Assembly (NCBI RefSeq): GCF_012933555.1 | Contig: NZ_JABBPK010000001.1 | Coordinates: forward strand, 3,140,001 to 3,204,000 | Reading direction: 5' to 3' | DNA: 64,000 nt | Source of the DNA: Niallia alba | GTDB lineage: Bacteria > Bacillota > Bacilli > Bacillales > Cytobacillaceae | Shown: in pieces, positions 63,523-64,000 of the stretch | How the letters are laid out: the number at the start of each line of letters is the position of its first letter | Position numbering within the stretch: position 1 is the stretch's first letter | The notes under the pieces: generated by a model | Database searches by the model: none | What the model saw: only the letters and a program-made list of their open reading frames with translations | What the model was told of the DNA's origin: nothing | Program-made: the position numbers and the translations under genes

Positions 63523-64000
63523 CTAGCTATGAATGGCTTTGCCCTCAACTGCAAGGGCTGCTTCCCCAATTGCTTCCGTTAAACTTGGATGAGGATGAAT
63601 TGTATTACTAATTTCCCACGCAGTTGCATCTAGTACTTTTGCAAGAGCTGCTTCTGCAATAAGGTCTGTTGCATGTGCTCCAATAATGTGAACACCTAAT
63701 AGATCATCTGTCTCTTGATCTGTAATTATTTTTACAAAGCCATCTTGCTCCCCGTAAATAAGTGCTTTGCCAATGGCTTTGAAAGAAAACTTTCCTTTTT
63801 TAATCGTAAATCCAAGCGCAATAGCTTCCTCTTCTGTATAACCAACACTAGAAATCTCTGGACTTGTATAGATGCATTTGGAAACTGTTTTATAATCGAG
63901 CGGCTGTGGATTTTCGCCTGCAATATGTTCTACGGCAATAATCCCTTCATGTGAGGCAACATGTGCTAGTTGCAATCCTCCAATACAATCTCCAATTGCG
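63523..64000 (-). CDS. lpdV: Dihydrolipoyl dehydrogenase (E3), C-terminal part
   Basis: The last 158 codons of the E3 flavoprotein; the 5' part is beyond base 64000. Visible: AIGDCIGG-type FAD-binding GD motif at the edge, then the dimerisation domain with YTSPEISSVGYTEEEA and the catalytic His-Glu pair in TIHPHPSLTEAIGEA. It belongs to the bkd operon (lpdV-bkdAA-bkdAB-bkdB), as in B. subtilis. It ends 69 bases before the bkdAA start. Confidence 0.96.
   Translation of the reverse strand, partial: AIGDCIGGLQLAHVASHEGIIAVEHIAGENPQPLDYKTVSKCIYTSPEISSVGYTEEEAIALGFTIKKGKFSFKAIGKALIYGEQDGFVKIITDQETDDLLGVHIIGAHATDLIAEAALAKVLDATAWEISNTIHPHPSLTEAIGEAALAVEGKAIHS

Overview
The window is chromosomal DNA from a low-GC, endospore-forming member of the Bacillaceae. 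Evidence is the spoIIA operon, dacF, spoIIM and mciZ, AGGAGG-type ribosome sites with frequent TTG/GTG starts, a T-box leader, and gene order that closely follows the spoIIA-fur-yqk-yqj-yqi-bkd part of the Bacillus subtilis chromosome. Synteny statements come from recalled knowledge of B. subtilis, not from an alignment. No rRNA or tRNA gene and no CRISPR array was seen.

Layout. 0-15.9 kb is the conserved block, mostly on the minus strand: spoIIM, fur, yqzK, xerD, deoB, pupG, pdp, dacF, spoIIAA, spoIIAB (cut by the window start), plus a stand-alone methionine aminopeptidase, a DUF4179 protein, an endonuclease Q family protein, nudF, the 46-residue cell-division inhibitor gene mciZ (too short for usual ORF calling) and yqkF. 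15.9-36.5 kb is an accessory island inserted between yqkF and yqkE, which are adjacent in B. subtilis. It holds an IS3-family element, a 52-bp palindromic minisatellite, many single-gene cargoes (GNATs, hydrolases, nucleotidyltransferase folds, a MocR regulator with its divergent GNAT, an XRE-like regulator behind a perfect 35-bp palindrome) and several dead genes (NUDIX, DUF402, ABC-F). 36.5-48 kb returns to the backbone: yqkE, OsmC, yqkD, a chemoreceptor, msrA, a broken yqzH, yqjQ, an orphan TnpB element with its guide-RNA end, then T-box-proI and rnz. 47-64 kb holds zwf and gndA (oxidative pentose phosphate pathway), a metallophosphoesterase, DNA polymerase IV, a CheW-like protein, a yqjE peptidase, prli42, an L,D-transpeptidase, the arginine-type ABC transporter artPQR, the bacilliredoxin brxB, and the branched-chain 2-oxoacid dehydrogenase genes bkdAA-bkdAB-bkdB with lpdV cut by the window end.

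Functional links. deoB-pupG-pdp form a nucleoside salvage cluster feeding pentose phosphates. zwf and gndA supply NADPH and ribulose-5-phosphate. dacF-spoIIA and spoIIM serve early sporulation and engulfment. bkd-lpdV make branched acyl-CoA primers for fatty acids.

The most striking unexplained content is repetitive. (1) At least ten copies of a hairpin element of about 120-565 bp (long form bounded by GGCTGGGAC...GTCCCAGCC, short form by GGCTGTTTT...AAACAGCC), whose 15-bp stem shows compensatory changes between copies. (2) Five copies of a two-hairpin element beginning CCATCAGTGGGG. (3) Two separate tandem arrays with the same 52-bp period and a self-complementary unit. One copy of the first family interrupts a DUF402 gene, so the family has moved or recombined.
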